The position numbers and the translations under genes were made by a program. This document shows, piece by piece, positions 1-8,265 of a DNA stretch of 64,000 nucleotides; positions within the stretch are counted from its first letter, which is position 1, and every line of letters starts with the position of its first letter. Source of the DNA: CAVQEK01 sp964596645 (lineage in GTDB: Bacteria; Bacteroidota; Bacteroidia; Cytophagales; Cyclobacteriaceae); contig CAZQVB010000009.1 in the NCBI GenBank assembly GCA_964596645.1, forward strand, positions 62,001 through 126,000. Direction: 5' to 3'. A model generated the notes under the pieces. The model saw nothing but the letters and a program-made list of their open reading frames with translations, ran no database searches and had not been told where the DNA came from.

Positions 1-328
1 TTTTTTTCAACTGACCAAATATTTCTTCCAGCGCACTTTTTCTTATCGACTGCTCGCTCTTGGGCGTGATCTTAAAAGATCCTTTCTCATTGTCTTCGGT
101 GATGAAACCCTTGTCTTTCAGGTCATTGATGAAATCGCCGATACCGTATTTGCCATCGGTCATTTTGTACTGGTTGTCCAGCTGGGTGAGCCAGCTCAGT
201 GCTTCTGCCACATCGCCGGAAGTCATAAGTATGAGTTGCATGAACAACTTCAAGAGTTGATCAAAGGTGCTCTGGCCAGCGCCGGTGGTAGGTATAAAAT
301 GGGTAAAGCGATATCCGCGCTTGTTCAT
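1..328 (-). CDS. VWA-domain-type protein, N-terminal part (cut by window edge)
   Basis: An uninterrupted reading frame runs off the left edge from an ATG at 328; 109 residues are visible. The N-terminus begins MNKRGYRFTHFIPTTGAGQ and continues into a helical, charged segment (LLKLFMQLILMTSGDVAEAL). I recall this type of start from Bacteroidota proteins with a C-terminal von Willebrand A (CoxE-like) domain, usually partnered with an AAA ATPase, but the VWA domain itself and its MIDAS motif would lie outside the window. The frame is certain; the family name is recollection only. Confidence 0.55.
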   Translation of the reverse strand, partial: MNKRGYRFTHFIPTTGAGQSTFDQLLKLFMQLILMTSGDVAEALSWLTQLDNQYKMTDGKYGIGDFINDLKDKGFITEDNEKGSFKITPKSEQSIRKSALEEIFGQLKK

Positions 329-634
329 AGGGAAGAGTTTTGGACATAACGCGCTGTGTACGCATTAGTTGATGGCCTGGGCAAAATATGCTGTGCGCTG
401 TATTAAAATCAGAGTTGCCTGCGTTAATGTTTTTAAAATTGAAAATTCATTTACGGCACAGATGTAATTTTTGAAGGGTGTTTCGCCACGCTGCATTGAT
501 TTGTACAATTTAATTTTACAGATAATTAATTGTATTTAAAGCAGAAGGCTCAGGAACACGGGCATCTAACGAGTGAGCAGTAGTGAATAGATGATCAGAT
601 TTCAGGTTAAACAGGCCATCAAAAGAATAATGAT

Positions 635-787
635 ATGAAAAAGGTTTTTGTCGCAGCAGCTTTTATGTTCGTTACTATTTCTTATTCGTGCACGCAGCGC
701 ACGTGCCCTACCTATACCAAGGGCATAGAAAAACAACAAAAAGAGGCGACAGCTTTGCAGCAGACTATTGGGCAGGAAAGAATATAA
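635..787 (+). CDS. small lipoprotein, 50 residues
   Basis: A 50-residue frame starting MKKVFVAAAFMFVTISYSC. It has a short basic N-terminus, a hydrophobic core and a Cys at residue 19, which suits a lipoprotein signal (lipobox YSC is weak). The mature part is only about 31 residues and contains a second Cys in TCPTYTK followed by a Lys/Gln-rich tail. It stands alone between a left-pointing gene and a right-hand terminator 64 bp downstream that matches its strand, which argues that the unit is really expressed. Function unknown. Small CPTY-type lipoproteins occur in other Bacteroidota as far as I recall. Confidence 0.6.
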   Translation: MKKVFVAAAFMFVTISYSCTQRTCPTYTKGIEKQQKEATALQQTIGQERI

Positions 788-850
788 GCTCAGGCCTGCA
801 GGCATTACGAAATAAGTGGTGTTTGGGTAAAGTTGTGTAATACATAATAT

Positions 851-879
851 GCCATTTGATTTTCAAATGGCTTTTTTTT
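851..879 (+). terminator. intrinsic terminator after the small lipoprotein
   Basis: A perfect 9-bp stem (GCCATTTGA / TCAAATGGC, 3-base loop) at 851-871 is followed directly by eight T residues at 872-879, the classic rho-independent arrangement on the plus strand. Confidence 0.8.
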
Positions 880-895
880 GTGCCTTCACCACATG

Positions 896-917
896 AAAAA
901 GGCGCCTGACGGCGCCT
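896..917 (-). terminator. intrinsic terminator after flavodoxin
   Basis: Read on the minus strand, AGGCGCC, a 4-base loop and GGCGCCT form a 7-bp GC-rich stem (900-917) followed by a run of five T. It lies 29 bases beyond the flavodoxin stop codon and faces the plus-strand terminator at 851-879, so the two convergent units are separated. Confidence 0.75.
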
Positions 918-945
918 CCTTCTTTATTCTACATTCTTTGAATTC

Positions 946-1455
946 TTACAAGCCAAGCTCACCTTTTATCTGCTTCACCCAGCGCGACACACGGTCGTCG
1001 GTCTTGTCGGGCTCATTGTCTTCATCAATGACCAGGCCCAAAAACTTACCATCAATCAGGCCTTTGGAGTCGTCGAAAGTATACTCATCGGTGGGCCACA
1101 AGCCGAAAAGCGTCACACCGGAATCTTTCACCTTATCGTGGATTATGCCCATCGCGTCTACGAAAGTATCGGGGTAGCCGTCGGCATCACCCAGACCGAC
1201 ATAGCCGATCTTTTTACCGGCAAAATCCACATCGTCGAGCACATCGATAAAGGTTTCCCAATCTTCCTGCAGTTCGCCTATCTCCCAGGTGGAAGCGCCG
1301 AAAATTATGGTGTCGTATTCTTGCAGGTCTTCTGCGGAGGCAGAGTCCACATTGTGCAGGTCTACGGCATCTTCACCCAGTGCACTTTGTATTTTTTCTA
1401 CTACCATTTCGGTGTTGCCCTCGGTGGAGCCATAAAAAATTCCAATTTTTCCCAT
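946..1455 (-). CDS. fldA: flavodoxin, long-chain type
   Basis: Encodes a 169-residue cytosolic FMN electron carrier. The FMN phosphate loop GSTEGNTE is at residues 9-16, and the aromatic flavin-stacking regions ASTWEIGELQEDW and GLGDADGYPDTF are both present. Length fits long-chain flavodoxins. The frame stays open upstream to 1551, but that stretch has no flavodoxin similarity, so the ATG at 1455 is chosen: GKIGIFYGS is the usual family start. Monocistronic: a -7-like box lies about 60 bases upstream and a terminator 29 bases downstream. It probably serves as low-iron replacement for ferredoxin; that role is family knowledge, not read from this DNA. Confidence 0.93.
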   Translation of the reverse strand: MGKIGIFYGSTEGNTEMVVEKIQSALGEDAVDLHNVDSASAEDLQEYDTIIFGASTWEIGELQEDWETFIDVLDDVDFAGKKIGYVGLGDADGYPDTFVDAMGIIHDKVKDSGVTLFGLWPTDEYTFDDSKGLIDGKFLGLVIDEDNEPDKTDDRVSRWVKQIKGELGL

Positions 1456-1514
1456 GATGAATATTTTTGCTTGAATTGTTATAGTATCCGCTGCCAATTT
1501 AGTGAAAGAAAGGC

Positions 1515-1522
1515 CAAACGTA
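1515..1522 (-). promoter_or_regulatory. -7-like promoter element upstream of flavodoxin
   Basis: Minus-strand TACGTTTG matches the Bacteroidota -7 consensus TAnnTTTG exactly and would start transcription near 1510, leaving a leader of about 55 bases. No TTG was found at the ideal 19-21 bp upstream spacing, so only half of the promoter is supported. Confidence 0.4.
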
Positions 1523-1574
1523 GAAAATTGTTCATCATTAAAATATAACAAAAATCACAGCACCGGCCTCTGCA

Positions 1575-3230
1575 TTAGTTCTTGGCGAGTAGTTCCTGTG
1601 CGCTGGCGATGGCCGCAGCCGAAGGGCTGTCGCCACCGATCATCTTTGCAATCTCGTGCTGGCGTTCCTCACCGGTGAGTGGCCTTAGGCGTGTGGAGAC
1701 ACCCTTGCCGTCGCTTTGCTTGTATACGAAGAAATGCGCGTTGCCGCGGGCCGCTATTTGTGGCAGGTGGGTGATGGCGATCACCTGGTGGCGAGCAGAC
1801 ATGTCGCGCATCATCTGCACCATTTTCATAGCTACCTCGCCACTAATGCCGGTATCTATTTCATCAAAAACTATGGTGGGCAGGGCAGTTTTGGAGGCCA
1901 GTACATATTTAACGGCAAACATCAGCCTGCTGAATTCGCCGCCCGATGCTACATTTTTGAGGTCGTCGGGGGCTACGCCAGCGTTGGCGGAAAAGAGTAT
2001 TTTAATGTCGTCGGCGCCCTCCGGGCCTGGTTTAATGGTTTTGTGACGGAAATCTACGGCAGCCTTTGGCATAGCCAGATCTTTCAGCAGCGCTTCTGTT
2101 TTTCTTTTGAAAGGATCAAAAACAGATTTTCGTGAGGCGGTGAGCTTATCGGCAGATTGCAGCAGCGCCTGCTCTGCAGCGGTGTACTCCTGCTGTGCAA
2201 GCTCCAGTTCATCGTCCAGATTGCTCACACGATCGAGGCGTTGCTTCAGTTGGTGTTGCAGGTTAAGCAGTTCTTCCACCGTGTGTACACTGTGCTTTTG
2301 CTGCAGGCTGAAAAGGAGACTAAGCCTTTGCTGCACGTGCTCCAGCCTGGCCTGGTCAAATTCAATTTTCTGCTCTTCACCTTCCAGCGCCTCGGCTATA
2401 TCCTTCAATTCCAGCAGGCTGCTTTCCATCCGCTCTGCCAGCGGCTGAAAGTGTGCCGCAACACGGCTCACCTGCTGCAGATGCTTCAGCACCGCCTGCA
2501 TCTGCCCCAGCGTGTTCAGCTCCGACTGCTGTAAGATGCCTGTCGCTTCTACCAGACGTGCTTTTATTTCCTCGGCATGCTCCAGTATGGCCAGCTCGTC
2601 TTCCAGTTGTTGCTGCTCGTCTTTTTGCAGGTTGGCGACGTGTAGTTCTTCATACAAAAACTGATTGAAGTCGGCTTCCCGGCGCAGCTCCTCTGCCGAT
2701 GTTTTTAGTTTTTGATAAGCCTCTTGCTTAGAGATATACGCTTCATAGCGTACATAATAATCTTCTTTTTCCTGCTGGTTTGCCGCAAAAGTGTCGATGA
2801 TGAAAAGCTGATAGGCGGCGGCACCGAGCAACAGGGTGTCGCGCTGCGAATGTACGTCTACCAGCAGATCGCCTATCGACTTCATGATATCGAGCGTCAC
2901 GGGTGTGTCGTTGATGAAGGCGCGTGACTTGCCTGCCGGGCTTATTTCCCGCCTGATGATGCACTCATCGGAGTAGTCCAGGTCGTGCAGCAGAAACATG
3001 GATTTGTATTGGTACGGTCGCAAGTCGAATGTGCCTTCCACCACACACTTTTCATCGGTGCTGAACAGGGCCCGGGTATCGGCCCGGTTGCCGAGCAACA
3101 AGCCCAGGGCGCCGAGCATTATTGATTTTCCTGCGCCTGTTTCGCCCGTAATGGTGGTGAGATTGGGCGAAGGCGCCATACTCAGATTTTGTATGAGGGC
3201 ATAGTTCTTTATCAGAAGCGTTTTGATCAT
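1575..3230 (-). CDS. recN: DNA repair protein RecN
   Basis: 551 residues, the usual RecN length. An SMC-like ATPase that acts at double-strand breaks. The N-terminal half carries Walker A GETGAGKS (residues 29-36) and the Q-loop-type DVHSQRD. A central coiled coil (about 160-370) is followed by the C-terminal signature ASGGEFSRLMFAVK, Walker B IVFDEIDTGISG and the H-loop ITHLPQIAA. Last gene of the bamD-rpoZ-coaBC-porD-recN cluster on the same strand, 56 bases after porD; this gene order is, from memory, common in the phylum. Confidence 0.97.
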   Translation of the reverse strand: MIKTLLIKNYALIQNLSMAPSPNLTTITGETGAGKSIMLGALGLLLGNRADTRALFSTDEKCVVEGTFDLRPYQYKSMFLLHDLDYSDECIIRREISPAGKSRAFINDTPVTLDIMKSIGDLLVDVHSQRDTLLLGAAAYQLFIIDTFAANQQEKEDYYVRYEAYISKQEAYQKLKTSAEELRREADFNQFLYEELHVANLQKDEQQQLEDELAILEHAEEIKARLVEATGILQQSELNTLGQMQAVLKHLQQVSRVAAHFQPLAERMESSLLELKDIAEALEGEEQKIEFDQARLEHVQQRLSLLFSLQQKHSVHTVEELLNLQHQLKQRLDRVSNLDDELELAQQEYTAAEQALLQSADKLTASRKSVFDPFKRKTEALLKDLAMPKAAVDFRHKTIKPGPEGADDIKILFSANAGVAPDDLKNVASGGEFSRLMFAVKYVLASKTALPTIVFDEIDTGISGEVAMKMVQMMRDMSARHQVIAITHLPQIAARGNAHFFVYKQSDGKGVSTRLRPLTGEERQHEIAKMIGGDSPSAAAIASAQELLAKN

Positions 3231-3286
3231 AGAGCGCCAATTTATCCAATCGCCAGAATCAATAAAAGCGTTTTAAGCAAGAGGCG

Positions 3287-4189
3287 CTAATTGCCTATCA
3301 TTTGCTGGTATTTTGTGGTATTGGTGGGGTCCAGATCGGCCAGTATGTTGTAGGCTTCGCGCTTCATGGCCGGGCTGCCTTCGCTGAATATATGGACTAG
3401 CTCATCGGCTTTGGCATCAAAAAAGGCGATTTTAAGAATGGAATTGGGCAACTGCCTGTTGGCTTCCTGCATGTCGGCCAGTACGGCAATGATCTGCTGG
3501 CGTGCCTCGGCAGGCTTTTCCAAAAACACGTCCAACGCCAGCCGGTGGTAGGTATAAATGCCTTCGCGTATCGACTGCAACTGTTGGTTTGTGAGGTTTT
3601 CTATGAGCCAATAGCGGTTGCGGTTGCTCTCAAAAGCCTGCCAGCCGGGTCGATCGGCATTCTGGGCCAGGTTCACCAAATTCAGCGCGCGTTGAAATAT
3701 CTGATCGCCGCCCTTCAAGGCAAAGCTATCGTAGTCGAGACCCAGAATGATGTAGGCGTAGAAGGCGAGCATAGAGGCGATGTTGGATGTAAACACATTG
3801 TCGCCATAGTCGAGCGGTGTACTTTCTATATATTCAAACTGCCAGTCGCGGTCGGCAAAGTTGAGCAGCAGCGATGAGTAGCTGGTGTTGTAAATGGGGC
3901 GGGATGACTGCACCTGTACGGCTGCATTATAGAAACCCACCGTCGGCATACTTTCTATAGTGATCACCAGGTTGCAATCTATGCGCTCTTCCGAGGTGAA
4001 TACATCGGTAGTCCATTTGCGGTCGTTGAGAAACCGGGCAAACGCTTGCTCCATATCCCGAAATACCTGCCGGTCGCTGGTTTCCGCCCGCTCGTCATCT
4101 ACGATCACCTGGCAGTTCAGCTCCTGGCCGAAGGCCTCAGTGCCAAAGGCCCACAGAGATAGTACGATTATACACAGCCACTTATGCAT
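3287..4189 (-). CDS. porD: DUF4835 protein, type IX secretion-associated PorD
   Basis: 300 residues with a cleavable signal peptide (residues 1 to about 22, ending AFGQ). The mature start ELNCQVIVDDERAETSDRQVF is characteristic of DUF4835. Members are annotated as PorD, a periplasmic or outer-membrane-associated accessory factor linked to the T9SS in Porphyromonas; the molecular role is poorly defined. The ATG overlaps the last 8 bases of coaBC, indicating translational coupling. GldJ and a sorting-domain cargo elsewhere in the window agree with an active T9SS in this organism. Confidence 0.88.
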   Translation of the reverse strand: MHKWLCIIVLSLWAFGTEAFGQELNCQVIVDDERAETSDRQVFRDMEQAFARFLNDRKWTTDVFTSEERIDCNLVITIESMPTVGFYNAAVQVQSSRPIYNTSYSSLLLNFADRDWQFEYIESTPLDYGDNVFTSNIASMLAFYAYIILGLDYDSFALKGGDQIFQRALNLVNLAQNADRPGWQAFESNRNRYWLIENLTNQQLQSIREGIYTYHRLALDVFLEKPAEARQQIIAVLADMQEANRQLPNSILKIAFFDAKADELVHIFSEGSPAMKREAYNILADLDPTNTTKYQQMIGN

Positions 4190-5384
4190 TGATTCTACTG
4201 ATCATTTTATCGACAATATCAACGGCCACTTGTTTCTTTGATTTCAACGGGTAGCGTGTTTTTTCCCCGTTCTTCTCCATAATCACTATTTGATTGGAAT
4301 CGTGGCCAAAGCCTGCCCCATCGTCGCGGAGCGAATTGAGTACAATCATGTCGAAATTTTTGGAGTGCAGTTTTTTTTCTGCGTTTTCTTGTTCATTGTC
4401 TGTCTCCAACGCAAAGCCTACAATCAGTTGACTTGACTTACGCTGCCGGCCCAGTGTAGCGGCTATATCCACGGTTTTTTCCAGCGGTAAGGACATCTGC
4501 GGATGGTCCTTTTTCAGCTTTTTATCGGATACAGTGCTGGGTTTGTAGTCGGCTACGGCAGCCGCAAATACGATCCATTCGCAGTCGTGAAAGTGTTGTA
4601 GACACGCGTCATACATTTCGCTGGCGCTGTGTACGTCGGTACGATGAATGTTGGTGTGCACGGTTTGCAAGGTGGTAGGCCCGCTGATGAGTTGCACTTC
4701 CGCACCATGCCCGGCCAGCGCTTCTGCTATGGCGAAGCCCATCTTGCCCGATGAGTGATTGCCAATGAAGCGCACAGGATCTATGGCCTCGTGTGTGGGA
4801 CCAGCCGTCACCAGCACTTTTTTGCCTATGAGCGGCAGGTCTATGCTAAAGTTTTTTTTTAGAAACTCTACAATGTGCACGGGCTCTGCCATGCGGCCTT
4901 TACCTTCCAGGCCACTGGCCAGCGGGCCATGCTCCGGATCGATGATGTGTACATTGTGCCGGCTCAACACCTCCAGGTTGTGCTGTGTGGCGGCATGGCG
5001 GTACATATCCAGATCCATAGCCGGGGCCACATATACCGGGCAACGGGCAGAGAGGTAGGTGGCCGTAAGCAGATTATCGCACAGGCCGTGGGCGAATTTG
5101 GCCAGCGTATTGGCGCTGGCAGGCGCCACCACCAGGGCATCTGCCCAAAGCCCCAGGTCTACGTGGCTTTGCCATGCTCCGCTGCCTTCATCAAAAAAGT
5201 CGCAGTATACAGGTTGTGTGGAAAGTGTGGCAAGGGTGAGCGGGGTGATGAAGTCTTTGGCGGCTTGCGTCATTACCACCTTCACTTCTGCGCCCTGCCT
5301 GGTCAATTCCCTGATCAGAAAAGCTGATTTGTATGCAGCGATGCTACCGCTTACGCCGAGTAGTATTTTCTTGCCGCGTAGCAT
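4182..5384 (-). CDS. coaBC: bifunctional CoaBC (coenzyme A biosynthesis)
   Basis: 400 residues, cytosolic. The N-terminal half (1 to about 180) is the flavin-dependent phosphopantothenoylcysteine decarboxylase: GVSGSIAAYK start, SHVDLGLWADA with the catalytic His, and the substrate-clamp region APAMDLDMY (PAMN in many homologues, here Asp). The C-terminal half is phosphopantothenate-cysteine ligase with VLVTAGPTHEAIDPVRFI and NHSSGKMG. Together they make 4'-phosphopantetheine from phosphopantothenate and cysteine. Lies 11 bases after rpoZ and overlaps porD. Confidence 0.96.
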   Translation of the reverse strand: MLRGKKILLGVSGSIAAYKSAFLIRELTRQGAEVKVVMTQAAKDFITPLTLATLSTQPVYCDFFDEGSGAWQSHVDLGLWADALVVAPASANTLAKFAHGLCDNLLTATYLSARCPVYVAPAMDLDMYRHAATQHNLEVLSRHNVHIIDPEHGPLASGLEGKGRMAEPVHIVEFLKKNFSIDLPLIGKKVLVTAGPTHEAIDPVRFIGNHSSGKMGFAIAEALAGHGAEVQLISGPTTLQTVHTNIHRTDVHSASEMYDACLQHFHDCEWIVFAAAVADYKPSTVSDKKLKKDHPQMSLPLEKTVDIAATLGRQRKSSQLIVGFALETDNEQENAEKKLHSKNFDMIVLNSLRDDGAGFGHDSNQIVIMEKNGEKTRYPLKSKKQVAVDIVDKMISRINA

Positions 5385-5395
5385 CGCGCCCCTGA

Positions 5396-5713
5396 TTAAA
5401 GTGTATCTTCCTCTTCAGGATAGCGGAAAGTAATGCCTCCCTCCAAAAACTCTTCTATCGCTACAATGGTGGGTTTTGGCATGCGCTCATAGAATTTGGA
5501 TATCTCTATTTGCTCTCTGTTTTCAAAAATTTCCTCCAGATTGTCTACCGTAGTGGCAAACTCCGCCAGTTTGGAGTTCAGCTCTTCTTTCACTTTGGCC
5601 GATACCTGCCGGGCTCTTTTGCTCATAATGGCGACAGATTCGTACATGTTGTCTGTGGGCGCAATAAGCTTATCGATATCGCGCGTCACGATGGATGCAT
5701 TGTAATTAGCCAT
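5396..5713 (-). CDS. rpoZ: RNA polymerase omega-like subunit
   Basis: 105 residues. The segment NMYESVAIMSKRARQVSAKVKEEL is the conserved omega core (helices that embrace the beta' C-terminus). The C-terminus EFLEGGITFRYPEEEDTL is the acidic tail seen in Bacteroidota omega proteins. Sits directly between bamD (10 bases) and coaBC (11 bases), the usual neighbourhood in this phylum and a reason to prefer this call over a generic hypothetical. Confidence 0.92.
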   Translation of the reverse strand: MANYNASIVTRDIDKLIAPTDNMYESVAIMSKRARQVSAKVKEELNSKLAEFATTVDNLEEIFENREQIEISKFYERMPKPTIVAIEEFLEGGITFRYPEEEDTL

Positions 5714-5723
5714 GTTGTTCGTA

Positions 5724-6554
5724 TTAATAATTTCTAGCGGTTAAACGTTCAATTTCTTCCCGGCTGTTGGTGAAATAGCTTTCTGCCTCGCGCACATATT
5801 CACTTTCGGGATATTCGTCAATAAAATTTTCATAATACTCGATGGTGTCGAGAAAGCGCTCTTTCTGCACGAAAGCATAGCTTTCTTTGGCATATCGGTA
5901 GCTGGCCTCCACCAGCAGAAAGCTGGCTTCTTCTGCAAATTCAGAGTCCGGATAATCTTGGATGAAATTTTCCAGCGCGATGAGCGATGAGCGCAACATG
6001 CTCGGATTATAGTTGCGCAGTACAAAGTACTGCTTTGCATTTTCAAATGCTTTAAGCTCAAGCTTATGCATCAGCTCATCGATGATGGTGATGGCCTGCT
6101 CGCGGTATTCACTACTAGGATACCGGTTCACAAAGGTCTGCATAGCCGTTACGGCTTCTATGGTGCTCGACTGATCGAGGTTGAAATTGGGCGATTGCTT
6201 GTACAGCGAATAGGCGTACATGTAAAATGCCTCCTCTGCGTATTCGCTTCGGTTGTAGGTTTCGTAAAAAGTCTTGAAATAATGTGACGCCATCAGGTAC
6301 TGACGCTGATGGTAATGTGCATAGGCGTAATAAAATTGCACCAATTCGGCTTCCTGGCTACCCCTGATATACGGTATGATCGCGTCGAAAAGAATGATGG
6401 CCCTGTAGTAGTCCTCATCTTCGTAGTAGGCCAGAGCGGCATCATACTTTACTTTCCAGTCTGTGCTTTTTTGAATTTTGCGAAATTCGCTGCATGAAGC
6501 AAAAGCCAGAATGGCCAATAGAAGAAAAAGACTGTTTTGTACTCGTTTTGACAT
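5724..6554 (-). CDS. bamD: outer membrane assembly lipoprotein BamD
   Basis: 276 residues from the ATG at 6554. Signal MSKRVQNSLFLLLAILAFAS then the lipid-attachment Cys at residue 21. It contains repeated TPR-like helix pairs (ALAYYEDEDYYRAIILFDAI, AYAHYHQRQYLMASHYFKTF), typical of BamD/YfiO, the essential lipoprotein partner of BamA in folding outer-membrane barrels. The frame is open upstream to 6602, but the lipoprotein signal fixes the start. A full promoter overlaps the start region, making this the first gene of the five-gene operon running to recN. Confidence 0.93.
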   Translation of the reverse strand: MSKRVQNSLFLLLAILAFASCSEFRKIQKSTDWKVKYDAALAYYEDEDYYRAIILFDAIIPYIRGSQEAELVQFYYAYAHYHQRQYLMASHYFKTFYETYNRSEYAEEAFYMYAYSLYKQSPNFNLDQSSTIEAVTAMQTFVNRYPSSEYREQAITIIDELMHKLELKAFENAKQYFVLRNYNPSMLRSSLIALENFIQDYPDSEFAEEASFLLVEASYRYAKESYAFVQKERFLDTIEYYENFIDEYPESEYVREAESYFTNSREEIERLTARNY

Positions 6555-6561
6555 AAGCGTG

Positions 6562-6592
6562 CAAATATAGCGGGGTAACGAACAATTACCAA
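6562..6592 (-). promoter_or_regulatory. Bacteroidota-type promoter for bamD-recN operon
   Basis: On the minus strand a TTG (6592-6590), a 20-bp spacer and TATATTTG (6569-6562) match the -33/-7 consensus TTG-N19-21-TAnnTTTG exactly. Transcription should begin near 6558, only about 4 bases before the bamD ATG, so the message would be essentially leaderless. Confidence 0.6.
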
Positions 6593-6669
6593 TTTTATTC
6601 ATTACGCCTGCATACCGATACTGGCCCTGCTGTAAGGCACAGGTGGTATATGTTTCACAGTATTTATTT

Positions 6670-6677
6670 TATTTTTG
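6670..6677 (+). promoter_or_regulatory. -7-like element upstream of the universal stress gene
   Basis: TATTTTTG fits TAnnTTTG exactly and lies 16 bases before the ATG at 6694, giving a leader of roughly a dozen bases that includes AGAGGA. No convincing TTG at -33. Confidence 0.4.
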
Positions 6678-6693
6678 CCCAAAAACAAGAGGA

Positions 6694-7608
6694 ATGGCCA
6701 AAGTAAAAAGAATAGCCGTCGGGCTGGACCTGACAGAAATGGATGAGGTGCTGATCAAATACGCCTCTTTCATAGCAGAGCGACGCAAAGCAAAAGACTT
6801 ATATTTTATAAATATCATTGAAAATGTAGCTTTTCCCGCAGAGGTACTGAAGGAATACCCTGACATAGTAGAAAAAACCATTGAGGAAAAGGAGCGGAAA
6901 ATGCGTGATGTGGTGGACAAAACCATCAATGGCAACCTGCTTGTCAACCGTATTTTCCTGGTGAAAAAGGGAAAAATAGCAAAAACGCTGCTGAAGATCA
7001 TCGATGCCGACGACATTGATCTGATGATATTGGGCCGGAGCCAGCATGGCCTGCTGGCGCAGCGCCTTGCCCGGCTGGCCGGCTGCAATCTGCAGATCAT
7101 ACCCAACAAGGTAGAGCCAAAAATGAACGTGATGCACGTGCCTAACGACTTTACCGACACCTCTCTTTTTGCCATTCACGAGGCCATAGAGATCGGATCG
7201 CGTATTGGTGACAACACAGAAATACATGTTCAGAATATATACAGCGTGCCGGCCGGCTACCACTACACCGGCAAAAGCTTTGAAGAATTTGCCGAAGTGA
7301 TGAAAAAGCAGGCCGAGCATAAGTTTAAACAGCTACTGGCAAAGCTGGATACCCGCGGCATCCCACTTATTCCTTTCTATACCCTCGACGCCAACGACAG
7401 GGCCGTGCGGCATATTTATGATTTTGCAAAAAGACTGCGGCCCGACACCATCGTGATCGGCGCTAAAGGTCGCACAGCTACCACGGCCCTTTTTCTGAGC
7501 AGCTTTGGTGAAAAGCTTATTAGCGTGAATAAGAAATTTCCCATGCGCATCGTGCGGCCTAAGAAAAAACATGCAGGCATCATCGATTTTCTGCGAGAAG
7601 AAATATGA
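6694..7608 (+). CDS. tandem universal stress protein (UspA family)
   Basis: 304 residues made of two Usp domains. Domain 1 (about 1-145) begins MAKVKRIAVGLDLTEMDEVL and contains DIDLMILGRSQHG. Domain 2 (about 150-290) begins NVMHVPNDFTDTS and ends with the ATP-binding-type signature DTIVIGAKGRTATTALFLSSFGEKL. Double-domain Usps are cytosolic and often bind ATP; the physiological role varies. The ATG at 6694 is chosen over the upstream open frame (6643) because AKVKRIAVGLD is the canonical domain start and AGAGGA precedes it. Confidence 0.9.
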   Translation: MAKVKRIAVGLDLTEMDEVLIKYASFIAERRKAKDLYFINIIENVAFPAEVLKEYPDIVEKTIEEKERKMRDVVDKTINGNLLVNRIFLVKKGKIAKTLLKIIDADDIDLMILGRSQHGLLAQRLARLAGCNLQIIPNKVEPKMNVMHVPNDFTDTSLFAIHEAIEIGSRIGDNTEIHVQNIYSVPAGYHYTGKSFEEFAEVMKKQAEHKFKQLLAKLDTRGIPLIPFYTLDANDRAVRHIYDFAKRLRPDTIVIGAKGRTATTALFLSSFGEKLISVNKKFPMRIVRPKKKHAGIIDFLREEI

Positions 7609-7653
7609 TGCTTTCATTTATTTAATGGGTGATTAAACCATAGCCTTGGCGGC

Positions 7654-8226
7654 GTGTCCAAATGGGGCAAAAGAGATTTTTTCTGCGTGGAAGACCGCGA
7701 ATTACTTTTAAAACTAAAATCACCGGATAGCCGCCGCTATGGCTTCAATCTGCTGGTGCGCAAGTATCAGGAAAAAATATACTGGATGGTGCGCAAGATG
7801 GTTGTCGATCATGACGATGCCGACGATCTGGTACAGGAAATATTCTTGAAGGTGTGGCAGCACCTCGATGGTTTTCGCGAAGATGCTCAGCTATACACGT
7901 GGATATACCGCATAGCCACCAACGAAACGCTCAACTTCCTCCGCAAAAAGCGAAGGCGCTATTTTCTGCCCCTCCACGACGTAGCCGCAGAGCTCGCGCA
8001 AAAACTCGATAGCAGCGACCTCATAAATGGTGAAGTGATTGAGAAAAAGCTGCATCAGGCCCTACTCACCCTTCCCGACAAGCAGCGTCTGGTTTTTAAT
8101 ATGAAGTATTTTGAGGAAATGAAATATGAAGACATGGCCCGCGTAACAGGCACCAGTGTAGGTGCGCTGAAAGCGAGCTATCACCATGCCGTAAAAAAAA
8201 TTGAGCATTTATTGACCGATGCTTAA
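7654..8226 (+). CDS. ECF-type RNA polymerase sigma factor
   Basis: 190 residues. Sigma region 2 (about 30-100) shows YGFNLLVRKYQEKIYWMVRKM, DDADDLVQEIFLKVWQ and YTWIYRIATNETLNFLR; region 4 (about 130-185) shows LPDKQRLVFNMKYFEEMKYEDMA and the helix-turn-helix GTSVGALKASYHHAVKKI. Start is GTG at 7654; an internal GTG at 7687 is a possible alternative. The next gene, 39 bases on, has the layout of an anti-sigma membrane protein, so this is probably an autoregulated envelope-stress module together with the Spy-like and barrel genes. Confidence 0.93.
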   Translation: MSKWGKRDFFCVEDRELLLKLKSPDSRRYGFNLLVRKYQEKIYWMVRKMVVDHDDADDLVQEIFLKVWQHLDGFREDAQLYTWIYRIATNETLNFLRKKRRRYFLPLHDVAAELAQKLDSSDLINGEVIEKKLHQALLTLPDKQRLVFNMKYFEEMKYEDMARVTGTSVGALKASYHHAVKKIEHLLTDA

Positions 8227-8265
8227 ACCCTGACTGCACATGAGTGTCAAAACCAATAAAAACAA

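Noticed and set aside
2107..2448. Plus-strand Ser/Cys-rich frames opposite recN
   Set aside because: Antisense shadow of a well-conserved coding gene; composition is an artefact of the opposite codon pattern.
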